Positions 32,401-43,240 are shown, counted from the stretch's first letter. The stretch is 64,000 nt of DNA from Asterias rubens (GCF_902459465.1 NC_047081.1:7345883-7409882), one strand, 5' to 3'. Notes: generated by a model from the letters alone, not told the origin. A program made the numbers and translations.

Positions 32401-35400
32401 GATGGATCGGTCTAATCCGAAGTGGCTTATTGTGTGACTACATGTTGGTCCTTCTAGGTTCCAAGAAAATGCCATTGCTGTTGGTATCTACATGTAAAGC
32501 CCTGGTTGCTATGGGTGTAGTACTTTGTTTGTTGTGTGTATACATGTGGCATATCATGTTCACAAGGCTGTCTACAGTAGATAATACTGTAGACATGATA
32601 ACACACTCTAAACCAATTAAAGGGAAGAATTTTTGTAAGGGGTGTTAAAAAGTTAATTGAACCTCAGTATAAACAACAATAATATTTTTCTGAGTAATTT
32701 TGTCCACTGCCTTTAAATCACAATTACTGAAGTGTTAGGTCCGCAAAAGTGTTTTGACCCAGAATTAAGACACGTGGAAAAACAGTGGAAATTACAGGAG
32801 GAATTTGGGGGCAATTTATTTGTTGTGTTTTTTTAGTGATGATCTGTGTTTGTGAAGTTATTATAGGCCTATTATTTGTTTTTCCTCATCAGAATCCAGC
32901 CTTGGAGCTGTCTTACAACCCTTCTGATTGGCTCATAAGGAAGACCACACCATTCTCATCCAATCAGAGTGAAGGTACTATAAAGCTTAATCAAAAGTCT
33001 CCAAGTTGGCTAACTCTTTTAATATAATTTGCATCAGGGATAAAGAATAATATTATGATTCTCCAGTACCCACAATTTAAACTTTGTTGGTATTGTCAGG
33101 TTTGAATAAAGAAAAATTGACAAAAGTGGGACTTGAACCAACGACCTCCATATTAATGTACTGACTACCAACTGAGATACATGTACCTAGCCCTATGTCA
33201 GTGGTCTCCCTATTATTATTTGTTCAGGGGTGCCAGTCAGAAGCATTTGCCTTTTTTTTTTTTGGCATTTTTTGTTTTTAAAATCACTGAACAATTTAAA
33301 ATTAAATTGCTGTAAAACACTGCTGCACTTTTTTTCACCAAAGATGACTTTGAAATTGTCGATGACGACCAATCAGAAGCCGATATAGAGATCATTGATG
33401 GCGCTCGACAAGAGGTGAACGAAACCGCATCTTGGCCCATTACAAACTCTGCGCCAACCTTTGAGCATATGGAAGAGTTGATGAAATCACCTTGGACGGA
33501 TTGGCTCGCTGATTGTGGGAACGATCGAAGTGAAGATCTCCAGGAGATTGCTTACTTCAGGTACGTGGTTATCAACTTTTTTATTATTTAAGCTGGTTAT
33601 TTGATCAGAGATTAATTGCTTAGAAGGCCATACCATTGTACAGGGTTCATTAACTAATATAATTGCACAAAGTGGGACCTGCAGCAGTGTAGGTTTATTG
33701 TTTACACACCTGTACATAGAATCAATTAACTTTAAAGGAACCATTGCCTTGGATTGGTCGAGTTGGTCTTTGAAAAACATTATGTAACCGTTTGTTATAA
33801 AGTGCATATGGGTAGAAAGATGTTGTAAAAGTAGAATATAATGATCTACACTAATATGCCTTGAAATTGCGTGGTTTTCTTTTTACCTCGTCGACTAACA
33901 GGGTCGGGGCCATTATGGCCGACCGTGTTAGTTCGCGACGTAAAAGGAAAACCGTGAAATTTTTAGTGATACTTGTGTGGATCATTATATTCTACTTTTA
34001 AATTATCTTTCTAACCATATGCTTTTCATTACAAACGGTTTCAAACACTTTTTATAGACCAACTTGTCCGATCCAAGGCAACGTGTTCCTTTAATGTCTG
34101 CTATTTATAAGTTTATAATTTGACCCTTACACTGATGTTTATGTGTACTCTGTACTTTCCTGAGTGCTGTGAAGATTCTGTGAAGAAAAAAAATACACGG
34201 GCAAATCATTCGGGTGGGTTCGAACTCACGACCTTTTGTAATGCTAGAGCGGAAGTCTTACCATACATATAGATGACCGAGCTAGAGGCAGTTCAAGTTC
34301 TATGTGATGGGAGCGGGTACCACAACGATTTATTGTTCCACATGGGGGATAAAAAAATAAAAAAATATGTTTGTATGTGAAGCACTGAATATTCGGTTAG
34401 GTAATTGATCAAACCACCTGCCACCATGCGGTTAGAGGTCTTATTTTGTCTAGGTAAGACTATTGTAAATTGTAATGGGCTTCTTACGTCCGTCCCAGCA
34501 AGTCACCTTAAAAGACTCCAGAGCCTACAGAACTGGGCAGCTCCCCTAATCTACCAAGTACTTCGTAGACAGAATTTCACCCCTTTGCCGCAGTCACTAC
34601 ATTGGCTACCATACTCTAAGCCCATTCAACACAAGTTACGTACCACCATCATCCACTCCCAAACCATCCATCAAACCGCAATGCATTCCATAATAAACGG
34701 GTCTCAAAAGCCCGCCTCAGACCAACCCGCTTGATCCAAGGCATCACATCCCATTAAAAAGAGCACACAAAAAAACACATTAAAAAGAGCACAACAAAAC
34801 ATTTTGATAAGATTAAAAAGCCAACCATCGCTCATTTAGAAAATCCAATATAATTGGAATGTTTTTATAATTAAACAGTGAGGTGCCCGACGACATCCAG
34901 TCTTGGCTAGTCTGTAGTGAACAGAGGATGGAAGATGACGGAGTAGATGAAGAAGAAGATGAAGAAGATGAAGATGAAGACATAAATGAAGCTGAGGAGG
35001 ATGACAGACTGTCCTACCCTAAACCAACCTGTGCCTGCACTGCTGCCGAGCAAGGCCCACAGGTTTGTTAATTACAGTTTTTGGGGTTTTTTTTTGTCTT
35101 TTTTTTTTGGGGGGGGGGGGGGAGGGTTGGGTGTGGTTAAGCCTGGGCGACTAGTGTCAAAGTCGTAACTATTCATTGCTTGGATTATGTTACTACCGAT
35201 ATTCAACTTCTCGGTTAAGCGAGCCACCACGACTAATACCAAAATTGTTTTTAATTCCTGCTTGGTGAACCAATTGTGTTGCTCACAACTATTCACTAAA
35301 ACTTCATTTAGGAAACACAATCAGACATCAGTGACACAATCCTTCAATCCTGCCAGCACAAGTTTAACTACAGCGCCTGGGGCAAACCGTATGCGGCAAT

Positions 35401-38084
35401 GCATCTTAGTTGTGATTATTTCTAAAGTCCCAATTACTTGAGGCACGACTAGTTGAGTAGTAAATTTCATTAGTCGCCCATGCTTAGTGGGGGAGTCCAC
35501 AAAACTGCATGGCTTGTAGCTTATCATTACCAGACCGGAATTTATATTAAAATCTCTTTAAAGGCAGTGGACACTATTGGTAAATACTCAAAATAATTAT
35601 CAGCATAAAACCTTTCTTGGTGACGAGTAATTTGTAGAGGTTGATGGTATAATACATTGTGAGAAACGGCTACCTCTGAAGTGCCATACATTAGTTTTCG
35701 AGAAAGAAGTAACTTTCCACGAATTTGATTTCGAGACCTCAGATTAAGAACTTGAGGTCTCAAAATCGACCATCTAAACACACACAACTTCGTGTTATCT
35801 CGTTATTATCTCGCAACTTCGATGACCGATTGAGCTCAAATTTTCACAGGTTTGTTATTTTACGCATATGTTGAGATACACCAACTGTGAGGGCTAGTCT
35901 TTGATAATTACCAATAGTGTCCACTGCCGTTAAGAGGAGTGTTGTGTGGTGTTGATATTTGGAACAGTATACTCTGCATGCGATAGTTATTTCTTGTCTT
36001 TTTTTTCCACACCATGCAAAGCTTCAAACACCACCGACAGAATTTATTTAATAAGACCAGAATCAAATCGAGTTGAACAAGCACTAAGAGAAATCTGTCT
36101 TATTTGTCTTATGAGTAAGCATACTTACAACCTTCAAACAAGTAGGGAACAAGTTTCTTGCATTCGAGAGTAGCATACACTATCAGGCAAGTGTTAAGTT
36201 GATTACCTGAATTTGTTAACATGTTTTAAAATTTGGTTTGCAAAAACAACAATTTAGGAGAGTTAGATTTGATGTACTGGCCCTCTACCAACTGAGCTAT
36301 CCAGTCCTATGTTGGTGGTCTCTCTGATTTTGTCAATATCTTTGTTCGAGGGTGCCAGTCAGAAGCCATTTTTTAAATCCGACAAAAGAGAATTTTACAT
36401 TGATTGAGAGCCATTGAACACTTTCTGAGCAGAACAAAAATTAAAAGTTCACAGATTTACAAATAACTTACAGGGTTTACAGAATGGTGAAAGACTTCCC
36501 TTGAAATATTATTCCATGAAATGCTTTACTTTTTGAGAAAACATTGAAGCAATTATCAATTCTCGATATCGAGAATAAAGGATTGATTTTAAACTACGTC
36601 ATGACACGGCGAAACATGCGGAAACAAGGGTGGGTTTTCCTGTTATTTTCTCCCGACTCCGAAGACCGATTCACAGGTTTGTTAATAAGTTGTGATACAC
36701 GAAGTGTGGGCCTTTGGACAATACTGTTTACGGATGTTGTGCGATTGCTTTAACAGCAAACGAAAGTAACAAGTTTGAAAGTAATATTGAGATGGAGGTA
36801 TTTTTGTAGTTGATATGTTTTTTTGCGATTTATCATTTGATTTTTAGTCATATTTGTTGTATCAATCTTTTTTTTGTCTGCATTGTTCAGTTTTACGAAA
36901 TAGAAAACCTGGCGCAGCTCCTGTGCATCAAAGACAACGCTCCGCCGAAGCCAGCCCCTAAGACAAGTTCCTTCAACTCTAGCAAGTGGCTTGCAAGATC
37001 AGAAGAAGATGTTGTTGATAACACACCTCTCCCTAACGTTAAAAAGGTTTGTCGTGCAAATGAACCTTGCAGAGATTTTTCTGAGTGTTTGTTTGATACG
37101 AATTGTTGTCAGAGTAATAGCATAGAGAAATCGAAAGAAGATCAAAGCCCTTCTGAAAAATCACCAGAAATCGAATCTTGGTTGATTAAGAATAGTAGTA
37201 GCAACAGGTGTTCAGAGCAGACATCTGATTGGCTTGCTTGTAATTTAAAGACCATTCCAACAACCAATGAAATGCCATCCCCCATCCATGGCTTTCTATC
37301 CGATACCTCCGATTGGCTTGTCAAGGAATCAAAAGATGAAAGTGTGTTCTCGGTAGCCAATAGCATTGAAAACTATTTTGGCCATCTTTCTAACGAGCCA
37401 TCTGATTGGTTATTGCAAGAGCAACATCAACCAACAACCACGCTGGTGTCTCCTCTGGAAAGCTATTTCGAACAGAGATCTGAGAATGTATCTGATTGGT
37501 TGGTTCATAAGAAAAGTGAGTCCCGAAGGTGCCTTGAAGCGAAAACCTATGCAATCTCAACCCCTGCCTCGTCAAAATGGCTCGCTTGTAGTGAGACAAT
37601 TTCTGACAGAAGCCCCACACAAACATTTAACACTTACCTTGAATCACGATCAGACGAGCCCTCTGATTGGATCACACAGTCCAATCAGAAGTCAGCCTCG
37701 TTCTTACTGACCAATCACGACTCAGCATTGTCGGTGTATTTGAAAGAACGCTCAGAGGAGCTTTCTGATTGGTTAGTGTGTGAGAAGGAAAGGTCCCAGG
37801 TATCCACTGAAAAGTACTCAGATTGGCTACTCACAGAAAAGACAGACGCTAAATCGTCTGAAAAGCTCTGGTTGAAGTCTGGGATAGAAGATAACAAGAA
37901 CTGTGTTGAAGAGCTTTCCCAAATGGTTCACCAGTTCTCAATCTCGACGGCTAAGAATGAGAAACGGGCTAACCCCTGGTTGTCTAACTCCACCATGGAG
38001 TGTAATGACCCTAGTGTGAACACCAGTGGCCTGTTCTCATGCTTTAATGAAAAGTTGGATGTGAAGAGATGGCTGGTGTCTTGA
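26491..38084 (+). CDS. NCOA4: NCOA4: nuclear receptor coactivator 4, ferritinophagy receptor
   Basis: Coding exons 26491-26607, 27426-27661, 28045-28198, 32893-32974, 33344-33560, 34879-35062 and 36891-38084 join in frame to 727 aa (human 614). Residues 1-169 form the helical ARA70 domain (SRQLETLRNREVWLLDQVE; RLGLLNLQPIEDTTINF; LRRALHDFGEI, each close to human). Residues 196-205 (EDDFEIVDDD) form an LC3-interacting-type motif. A Glu/Asp run spans about 287-312. Residues 331-336 (FYEIENL) and 383-403 (VCRANEPCRDFSEC...) match the human Cys-rich iron-sensing region. About 15 [S/T]xW[L/I] motifs follow or precede, and the end (LFSCFNEKLDVKRWLVS) matches the human C-terminus. The protein carries ferritin to autophagosomes for iron release. 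Exon 1 opens at acceptor TTTACTCTAG. An extra exon in the 4.7-kb third intron cannot be excluded. Confidence 0.94.
26970..27350 (+). mobile_element. MITE family A, full length, NCOA4 first coding intron
   Basis: TTAA (26966-26969), AGGCAGTGGACACTATTGG, central GAGACCTC...GAGATCTC hairpin, GTGTCCACTGCCT, TTAA (27351-27354); 381 bp. It ends 71 bases before exon 2. Confidence 0.88.
28745..28817 (-). mobile_element. tRNA-like SINE head
   Basis: On the minus strand TGGTCTAGTGGTTAGACTG (A box) and GAGTTTGAATCCC (B box) have tRNA spacing. The acceptor stem does not pair, so this is a SINE or tRNA pseudogene. Confidence 0.55.
28834..29244. mobile_element. TTAA MITE family C
   Basis: TTAA (28830-28833) then AGGGAAAGTTTACTTTTGG; right end ACCAAACGTTGAACTCCCCT then TTAA (29245-29248). 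It contains TACACAATCTGAGAGACCTT, also present at 29841, so fragments of the family recur. Confidence 0.6.
29249..32221. other. NCOA4 third intron, mostly unannotated
   Basis: It holds a foldback of about 47-bp arms at 30493-30590 (TTACTGCTGACAACGC and its complement around a short loop). There is a G run at 30150-30162, alternating TGTGTAC repeats at about 31066-31084, and a G/C-rich patch at 32060-32120 (GCGCTGCGCGCTTCGC). A 127-codon frame at 30962-31345 has no recognisable motif and I do not call it. Confidence 0.45.
32222..32414. mobile_element. 193-bp MITE with 25-bp terminal inverted repeats
   Basis: TAGACCGATTCAG...GGCTCCGCCC at the left; the right end GGGCGGAGCTTGATGG...CGGTCTA is its complement with five mismatches. 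The interior is GC-richer (GCCGCGCGCGCC). It ends in TA, compatible with a TA target site. Confidence 0.75.
33118..33240 (-). mobile_element. tRNA-derived SINE
   Basis: On the minus strand TATCTCAGTTGGTAGTCAG (A box) and GTTGGTTCAAGTCCCAC (B box) are followed outside by CTTCTGACTGGCACC-type sequence, shared with 36255-36370 and 12110-12390. Confidence 0.6.
33736..34090. mobile_element. TTAA MITE family B (355 bp foldback)
   Basis: TTAA (33732-33735), AGGAACCATTGCCTTGG, and at the right CCAAGGCAACGTGTTCCT, TTAA (34091-34094). The halves are near inverted copies (GGTCGAGTTGGTCTTTGAAA against TAGACCAACTTGTCCGATCC) around GGCCATTATGGCC. Confidence 0.82.
34205..34330 (-). mobile_element. tRNA-like SINE fragment
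   Basis: The reverse strand carries GTGAGTTCGAACCCACCCG (B box), preceded by GCTCGGTCATC...GGTAAGACTTCC (A-box region). Confidence 0.5.
34433..34735 (+). mobile_element. LINE reverse-transcriptase fragment (3' part)
   Basis: The frame reads SHLKRLQSLQNWAAPLIYQV, then FTPLPQSLHWLPYSKPIQHK. This is the conserved region after the RT catalytic core in CR1/Rex/L2-type LINEs (L..LQ..QN.AA.L, then LHWLP...RI..K). It is truncated at both ends, lies in NCOA4 intron 5, and is not part of that gene. Confidence 0.72.
35562..35929 (-). mobile_element. MITE family A, full length, NCOA4 intron 6
   Basis: TTAA (35558-35561), AGGCAGTGGACACTATTGG...; right end AATAGTGTCCACTGCCG then TTAA (35930-35933). Confidence 0.85.
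36255..36370 (-). mobile_element. tRNA-derived SINE
   Basis: The minus strand has GATAGCTCAGTTGGTAGAGG (A box) and the flanking CTTCTGACTGGCACCCT shared with 33118-33240. The B-box side is eroded. Confidence 0.55.
37230..37830 (+). repeat. NCOA4: NCOA4 coding repeats: SDWL motifs on a ~30-residue period
   Basis: Within exon 7, Trp at residues 472, 503, 533, 560, 590, 624 and 642 sits in (S)DWL, SKWL or SDWI. Successive spacings are 31, 30, 27, 30, 34 and 18. Four units share an aromatic lead-in: ENYFGHLSNEPSDWLL, ESYFEQRSENVSDWLV, NTYLESRSDEPSDWIT and SVYLKERSEELSDWLV. Human NCOA4 has scattered single WL motifs; its ferritin contact (I489/W497, from memory) lies in one of them. Confidence 0.85.
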
Positions 38085-38469
38085 GGTCAAAGGTGAAATA
38101 TATCGATATTTTTACCTGGATACTAATTGTGGTCGGTGAACTAACGAGTTGAGAAACTGATTGTCCGTCAATCATCGATAAAAAAAACTTTTCAATTGGG
38201 TAAAGTGAGCCCTGCTGTAAGAAAAACTTGAAGGGGAACCAAAAGATAATTTAAAAGTCCTCCTTTTTGTGGTCATTCCCATTAGCTATTGATGTCATTA
38301 TCACTATCGAGCAATCCCAGCTATAGTTGGGCCAGTCCCAACTGTAACAACACTCCTAACTTCGAGTGTTACGTCAGTCTCAACTGTAACACTCCTATTA
38401 AACTTGAGTGTTATTTCAGTCCCAACTGTAACCCATTAGTTATAATTGGTTCCAACTGTAGTCGGGATA

Positions 38470-38475
38470 AATAAA
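38470..38475 (+). terminator. NCOA4 polyadenylation signal
   Basis: AATAAA lies 386 bases after the NCOA4 stop. The 3' UTR before it (38285-38465) has imperfect repeats of CAGTCCCAACTGTAAC alternating with TTGAGTGTTA. Confidence 0.6.
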
Positions 38476-38734
38476 GTGTAAAGCTTCAAACATAATTTAA
38501 TTTTGGTTACTGTAGTGTTATTGAGTGGCTACACACAAGTCATATGTTTCTTAAACTTTGAAAAGATAAATCACAACATGCTGTTGGAAGATAATGGGCT
38601 GCTTAACCAATGAACTTGCCTTTTTAAATTGATTAGTGCAACTATAATATAATGCACAGAGGTGTTTATTTAAATTGATTTGTGAGTTTGTTGCTATCTA
38701 CACCTTCCCTTCTTTTGTAGTCAAACTGGATTGT

Positions 38735-39037
38735 AAGGGCCATGTCACACACACACACATGAGAGGCAACTGTATGGGCATTCAGTTGCAGGCATTTTCA
38801 AAGAAGAGAGGCCATTAACATTATTGTTTGCATTTTTGTTGGCATAAGACATTGTTTAGAAAATGGTTCATGTGCTACCAGAGTGGTCGTGTAGCATGTA
38901 CTGCGGTTTGTTGCCTGCAAAAGTTGCCTGCAAAAGTTGCCTGCAAATGTTGCCTGCAAATGTTGCCTGCAAGTGTTGCCTGCAAATGTTGCCTGTAAAT
39001 GTTCCCTGCAAATGTTGCCTCGTGTGACAAGGCACTT
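38735..39037. mobile_element. MITE family E, copy 1, with internal 13-bp array
   Basis: AAGGGCCATGTCACAC at the left and GTGTGACAAGGCACTT at the right are inverted repeats. The right subterminal part (38910-39020) is about eight tandem GTTGCCTGCAAAA/T units, an expansion of the GTTGCCTC end motif. Confidence 0.72.
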
Positions 39038-39889
39038 ATTGACCTCTATCCCAAGTCAGGAACATTAGGACGCTCTGAGCTTAACTGGACCTTCCCCCAA
39101 GTAAACCCACTCCAACCAAAACTAAACACTCCTTTACTTTGCACATTTTGAGATCCCTTCGGCCTCCAGTAACTGGCAGCAGTAGATAATATTTGCCTTT
39201 ATAAAGCCTGGTTCATACTTCCTGTGAATGGGATATGAGTTTTGACGTCACAATACCGCAAAAGTTGAACTGTGTTCAACTCCTGCGATACAATCGCTGT
39301 GAAAATAGCCATAGACATCAAATTTTGCTTCACATTCTCAGGAAGTTTTGAAAATAAAACAAATTGAGGAATATCAGAAAGAGATCAGTGATTACAATTC
39401 ATTACTTTGGTGTTTTTGGTTTAAATATCTTTATTTGTATACCCGTTAATTTACTTTTTCGAAAAATTATATATAAAAGGTTATGTTTACATTTCTGTTC
39501 TTTCCTTATTTCATGTTGTTAATTTTTGTGTTTGAAAAAAGTTAAGACTATTCAATTGACATGAGTACCTCATCACCACTACTTCAATAGCTGAATATAA
39601 CCATAGGTATATGATTCTAATTGTAAACGTTATTACGGTAATGGTTGATAATTTATAGGGTAAGGTTTTGTTTAGTATTTCAAAATGAATTGATAATTTA
39701 AATAATGTGATATATACTCCTACAAAGTGAGATGGAAGCCCTGTAAATTCTATCTTTAAACTGTTTTTAAATTGTGTTAATATATAAAATTACTTTAATC
39801 TGGCTTAAAGGTGAAGTGCATAACAATGAGTTTTAGACAACCAGCCCGGGCAAATTGCATCCAATTCGGTGGGCATTAATACAAAGTTT
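39038..39889. other. AT-rich spacer, no feature recognised
   Basis: Only short frames are present. Nothing is recognised apart from AT-rich tracts. Confidence 0.4.
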
Positions 39890-40102
39890 AGGGCCATGTC
39901 ACACCTAACAGGCAACCAGTTTACTGGCAATAAATGACAGGAAACCAGTTTGTTCCAGGCAATCTCCAAGAAGAAAAGGCAGTCCCATTTGAATCTCCAC
40001 ATTTTGGGGAAATTGAAATGACTCATGCTGCCACAGTGGTCCTGCACTTGGATTTGTGCTGAATTGTGGTTTGCCTTCAAGTTGCCTCATGGGACAAGGC
40101 CC
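39890..40102. mobile_element. MITE family E, copy 2
   Basis: AGGGCCATGTCACAC at the left, GTTGCCTCATGGGACAAGGC at the right, and AGGCAACCAG repeats inside. It lacks the 13-bp array of copy 1. Confidence 0.65.
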
Positions 40103-40113
40103 TTGTGTCTTAT

Positions 40114-40477
40114 AAGCTTGGGTGATACCACGATGTTATCGAATATCGCAATACTAATTTGGAAACGATTTCGATATCGGATCAATTTGGTTTTAATCGA
40201 AATATCGATATATCGCGATGATGCGATATCGACTAAGTATCGCAATATCGCGATGTATTTCCTAGCTGAGATATCTTGCAACCCATACGTTTGGAGTAAA
40301 ACCAGAAGCATAGGTCATTAGAACACCTCTCTTATGCTATGACTGTCTCTTCCACAACTTTCACTGGGAGTTTGAAGACTGATGATGTCGAATTTAATTA
40401 ATCGCGATTATATCGAATATCGCGGTATATTGTCGGCGATGTATCGTGAATAAAATAAATCGATATCGCCCAAGCTT
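40114..40477. mobile_element. CGATAT-rich inverted-repeat element
   Basis: AAGCTTGGGTGATA at the left and TATCGCCCAAGCTT at the right are inverted ends. Between them lie many ATCGATAT, TATCGCGA and ATATCGC motifs (about 40200-40255 and 40400-40465), flanking a unique middle. The CpG-containing palindromic composition is unlike anything else in the window. Confidence 0.72.
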
Positions 40478-42080
40478 AGTGTCTTAGATTTGTTATGAAT
40501 TGTGTTGCATTTAATACTTCAGGTTTGGTTCAATTATGGCCAACAAAATAAGCACCAATGGTTTGTATACTTGCTGTGTTTAAAGTAATTATACAAGGTT
40601 ATAGTAAGAATGAAACAACACAATTGAATTTTAGTCCGAAAGACTACTAAATACAGTTCATACTTCCCATGTGGAACCTTCTGACCTTCTGACAAGAAAA
40701 TTACATGTATACGATTATTATTATTTTTTAATTTTATGTAATACCTTATTTTGGTTTTTACAACCCAGCTAGACACAACTTGTTTACATGTCGATAGATT
40801 TTCCACTGTTTTTCACTTTTTTCTCTTGACTCACACGACAGGTTTAGCCCCAAATTAATTTTAAATATCAGGCATGTTAGTTCATGTATAATAATGGTTA
40901 ATCACACAAAACATGAACACTGTTTTTTTTTTCCACCTTAGTTGAATGTATGTATTTACATTTCTTTTTCGGACAGGTACTATAGAAATATACTTTATTG
41001 AAACTAGTGAATATATTTTTTTTTAAATTGCCAAGGATGTTATGCCTTACCCTGTCTAAGCTGCAAATCTGCCCATTATTGTTTTGATTGTTTGGGTTAA
41101 AACGTATGTTTTGGTGTGTAATTTGTAAGTGGGCTTTGGCTTATTTATGTTAACTATTATTGTTTTTGTTTGAGGTAACGCATATGTTTTGTTTTAAAAC
41201 CACAAAATGAATGTCTGGAGAATTTATGTAATGAAATAAATTCATAACCTAATTGAATAGAACTGGTGAGCTTGTTGTTTGTCAAGCCATGGAGGAAGGG
41301 TCAAGTCAAAGATGCCATAATGCTTTCCAGAAACTTGATTGTTTGTAGTAGGCCTACCGACTTCTGTGTTTAAACTTATGTAGCAGTTCCTTGTTACCAG
41401 GCACGACATTGTCGTGTTTTTGGCAGATTCTTCAGTAAAGTTTAACAACCATTGGCGGGACTGTTACTTAAGGCGAACCCTATAGCGACCGCTTAACTCC
41501 AACAGCGCCCTCAATTTACAAGAACAAAGCTCATTGTGTTTGGGCGTTACAGCTTGCAACCATGAGATCCCTCCCCCAGCTATTGGTATATTGCGAATGG
41601 CAAGGACTATAATAGCCATAATTACCTACTCTTTGATTTACAAAACAAAATTTATCAAATCGGAACAAAGCGCTTCTTTGCATTGAGTGTTATTGTCCGG
41701 CCCTGAACACGCACAAAATTTACTTTCCACATGTAGAATTTCTTACAAAATCCGTAATAAGTAGAGATTGCAACAAGCGATTTTTATGGATCGTTCAATT
41801 TTGAAGGATAAATTTCATTTTTTTTTTCTCTGCCAACTGATCGTACTCAAAACTATCCAAGAACCCGTGTCCCAGGCAATTCTGTCCGCCGGAGATTCGG
41901 GAATTATTATAACGTGGCCTGGAGGAAGATGATTCAGAAGAGGGCGCTATATCATAATAACTTTATACACAGTTTTCCATAATAATAGGGGGAATCTCCT
42001 GCCACACAGGATCCGAAAACAGGTCAGACCATTAAAACTCGGTCAAAGAGAGCCTGTACGTCACCCTACCGCGGGTCCGT
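40478..42080. other. Intergenic, no gene recognised
   Basis: Short frames only. AGCGCCCTC near 41500 and GAGGGCGCT near 41940 could be the inverted ends of a further element, but the pairing is too short to call. Confidence 0.4.
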
Positions 42081-42660
42081 AAGTTTACGAGTTTGCAAGT
42101 GGCATGGTGTTTGCAAGTGTACGAGTTTAAGTGTACGAGTTTGCATGTGTTCGATAGCAACAAATTTGCAAGTGTCGGATTTGCAGACGCGAGTTAACCA
42201 TCCGACGACACTAATCTGCCACGCCCTACACACTGTTTTTTTTTTCTTTTTTTTTCTCCAGTGCACGAGTTTTCCCTGCATGGGTTTGCGTTTGCAAGTG
42301 CACGAGTTTGCAAGTGCACGAGGTTGCAAGTGCACGAGGTCGCAAGTGCACGAGGTTGCAAGTGCACGAGTGTGCAAGTGCACGAGTTTGCAAGTGCACG
42401 AGTTTGCAAGTGCACGAGTTTGCAAGTGCACAAGTTTGCAAGTGCGCGTTTTTGCAAGTGCACGTTTTTGCAAGTGCACGTTTTTGCAAGTGCAAGTGTT
42501 TGCAAACGAGTTTGCATATATGAGTTTGCATTCGAGTCAACAAGTGTTCGAGCTTCAAAGTGTATACTGTACGAGTTTGCAAGCGTATAAGTTTCATTAT
42601 ATGAAGAAGGTGATGTACTAATTCGCAAGTATTCAAGTTTGCAAGTGTACGAGTAGCCCT
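42080..42660. repeat. 15-bp minisatellite TTGCAAGTGCACGAG
   Basis: The core (42290-42500) has about 14 tandem units; degenerate units (GTGTACGAGTTTGCA and similar) extend to both sides. Because 15 is divisible by three, every frame stays open and long repetitive frames appear on both strands. These are by-products with no start context or homology. A T-rich tract at 42236-42256 interrupts the left side. Confidence 0.88.
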
Positions 42661-43240
42661 GTTTCCGTTGACGCAGACAGTTACCATTAGTTCACTCCCC
42701 TTCGACATAACTACCCCAGGGTTTTTCAAAGACACGCGTTTCGAGGAATCTTGCAAAACGACAAAGGAATTGAAAATAATGACACGAGAGTACCAACAAT
42801 TCTCAGTTAGGGAATCAAGAGGGGAATCACCGAGGATATGGCACTAGGTTTAAAGGGGAAGTGTAAACTGCAAATGAGATATCAAGGTATTAGCCTTAAA
42901 GGAAACAGCGTTCGTGAAAGGACGATGACATTTGTTTGCTGTGATTCTGTTGGGTGGTTCATGAAAAGGTAATCAGACTAATTTGTGAGTATAGGTTTAG
43001 ATTTTTTTTTTGCTGAATAATTTGAGACGAAGTTTTTATAAACGGCTTTAAATCGGTCTTCCATGTAATGTCATTCATCAGGTATTGTTTGTTGAAAGAT
43101 TACAGTATTTCGAGTAGAGGCAGCCATGACTGCTGCTGTTTTCAACCATACCATGTACAACAAAGCTTTCTTTTCAAAAAGTTTGAACGCTCCATGGCTT
43201 TTCTGGCAGGCATGATACTACACTGGACGGTTTACATTAA

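Noticed and set aside
34433-34735. Extra NCOA4 exon
   Set aside because: The peptide matches LINE reverse transcriptases and the flanking NCOA4 exons already join in frame without it.
36810-36890. NCOA4 exon 7 starting at the upstream Met of the same frame
   Set aside because: The upstream 27 codons are hydrophobic intron translation; TTGTTCAG at 36883-36890 is a good acceptor and gives the conserved FYEIENL start.
42066-42756. Several 70-176 codon frames on both strands rich in CKLVHLQTRALA-type repeats
   Set aside because: They are translations of a 15-bp tandem repeat, open in many frames at once, with no splice context or homology.
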